The notes below the pieces were generated by a model. The model was not told the origin of the DNA. It was given only the letters and a program-made list of their open reading frames with translations, and made no database searches. A stretch of 64,000 nt of DNA. Source: Microvirga flavescens. GTDB lineage: Bacteria > Pseudomonadota > Alphaproteobacteria > Rhizobiales > Beijerinckiaceae. Of the stretch, positions 63,520-64,000 are shown one piece after another. Each line of letters begins with the position of its first letter. Position 1 is the stretch's first letter. The DNA is taken from the NCBI RefSeq assembly GCF_003290125.1, contig NZ_QMKH01000004.1, forward strand, positions 62,001-126,000. Direction: 5' to 3'. A program made the position numbers and the translations under genes.

Positions 63520-64000
63520 TCAATGAAAACTTGTCATGACGCGCCTGAAGCGCAAAGCCGCCACAGCGAAATAAGCGACGCCAATAATCACGAGTGCGGC
63601 CATGTCCGGCCAGACAATCGGAACACCGGCCCCGCGATAGAGAACAGCCTGGGCAAAGCTCACGAAATGGGGTGACGGCGTGAGCTGCATTACGTTCTGG
63701 AGCCAGACAGGCATGCTTTCCATCGGCGTCGTGCTGCCGGACAGAAGGTTCATCACGACAAGAACCGGGATCGCCAGAAGCCCGAACTGGGCCATCGAGT
63801 TCGTATAAGTCGCCAAAAGAATTCCAAGGGCGGCAACGGAGAACTGGTAGATGATCGCACCCGCAATGAACAAGGGGATCGACCCGGCGATAGGGACGCC
63901 AAGAAGCCGCTCGACGATGACCAGAAGAGACAGGCTGGCCGCCGTGACGATGACAAGGCCGTTGGCCAAGATCTTGGAAAGCATGATCTCAAGCGGCGTC
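63520..64000 (-). CDS. ABC-2 type transporter permease (C-terminal part, cut by window edge)
   Basis: The visible 160 residues hold four to five membrane helices and the ABC-2 family stretch LLSGSTTPMESMPVWLQNVM, then QLTPSPHFVSFAQAVLYRGAG. The frame is open to the window edge and reads T-P-L-E-I just before the first internal Met, as in the middle of such permeases. It is probably the YhhJ/YbhR-type export permease; the ATPase should lie upstream, outside the window. Confidence 0.88.
   Translation of the reverse strand, partial: TPLEIMLSKILANGLVIVTAASLSLLVIVERLLGVPIAGSIPLFIAGAIIYQFSVAALGILLATYTNSMAQFGLLAIPVLVVMNLLSGSTTPMESMPVWLQNVMQLTPSPHFVSFAQAVLYRGAGVPIVWPDMAALVIIGVAYFAVAALRFRRVMTSFH

Overview
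The window is a GC-rich chromosomal stretch from an alphaproteobacterium, most likely Hyphomicrobiales (Rhizobiales). The evidence is an aerobic (cobalt-late) cobalamin gene set of the Pseudomonas denitrificans/rhizobial type (cobA-cobW naming, CobN chelatase, CobG monooxygenase), CbtAB cobalt transport, a tmk-holB-metG-tatD-MBL housekeeping block, and a PreTA/RutR pyrimidine catabolic cluster. The genus cannot be fixed by reading alone.

Region 1 (1-19.0 kb): an almost complete aerobic cobalamin pathway. A leftward operon starts at a cobalamin riboswitch (12365-12545) and runs DUF1636, cobW, cobN, cobG, cobH, cobI, cobJ, [cobK on the other strand], cobL, cobE, cobM, cobA and the first codons of a likely cobB. 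Many genes overlap by ATGA. Rightward genes are cobO, cobQ, cobC and cobF, with cobD inverted between them. A second cobalamin riboswitch (17866-18036) leads the cobalt transporter genes cbtB-cbtA.

Region 2 (19-27.7 kb): two small ORFs (one DUF6634-like), then a leftward housekeeping run of rlpA-type lipoprotein, D-Ala-D-Ala carboxypeptidase, tmk, holB, metG, tatD and an MBL hydrolase. It ends at tRNA-Ser(UGA).

Region 3 (27.7-46.2 or 48.3 kb): a genomic island at the 3' end of tRNA-Ser. It opens with a tyrosine integrase and a Rep_trans-like protein, then an XRE regulator and a membrane protein. Next is a complete type II-C CRISPR-Cas locus: a divergent tracrRNA, cas9 (1090 aa, all nuclease motifs present), cas1, cas2 and a 12-repeat/11-spacer array with an internal three-spacer duplication. 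A second tyrosine recombinase, an orphan protein resembling the RarA/MgsA C-terminal domain, ugd, an XRE regulator and more AT-rich glycosyltransferase/ATP-grasp-like genes follow. A 17-bp exact copy of the tRNA 3' end lies at 46175-46191 beside a frameshifted kdpE remnant. A second, imperfect copy lies at 48324-48344.

Region 4 (46.5-50.7 kb): two RTX-type calcium-binding proteins and a formylglycine-generating enzyme.

Region 5 (50.7-62.4 kb): reductive pyrimidine degradation. PreT-PreA (dihydropyrimidine dehydrogenase), dihydropyrimidinase and an N-carbamoyl amino acid/beta-ureidopropionase amidohydrolase carry uracil/thymine to beta-amino acids. An omega-aminotransferase removes the amine, an NMT1/ThiY-like ABC transporter imports a substrate, and a RutR-type TetR protein is the likely regulator. 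A RutR-like palindrome lies upstream of preT. The window ends with an outer-membrane beta-barrel-like protein and a truncated ABC-2 permease.

The most notable content is the tRNA-borne island with its complete II-C CRISPR-Cas system. Its tracrRNA and dual-RNA architecture can be read directly from the sequence.
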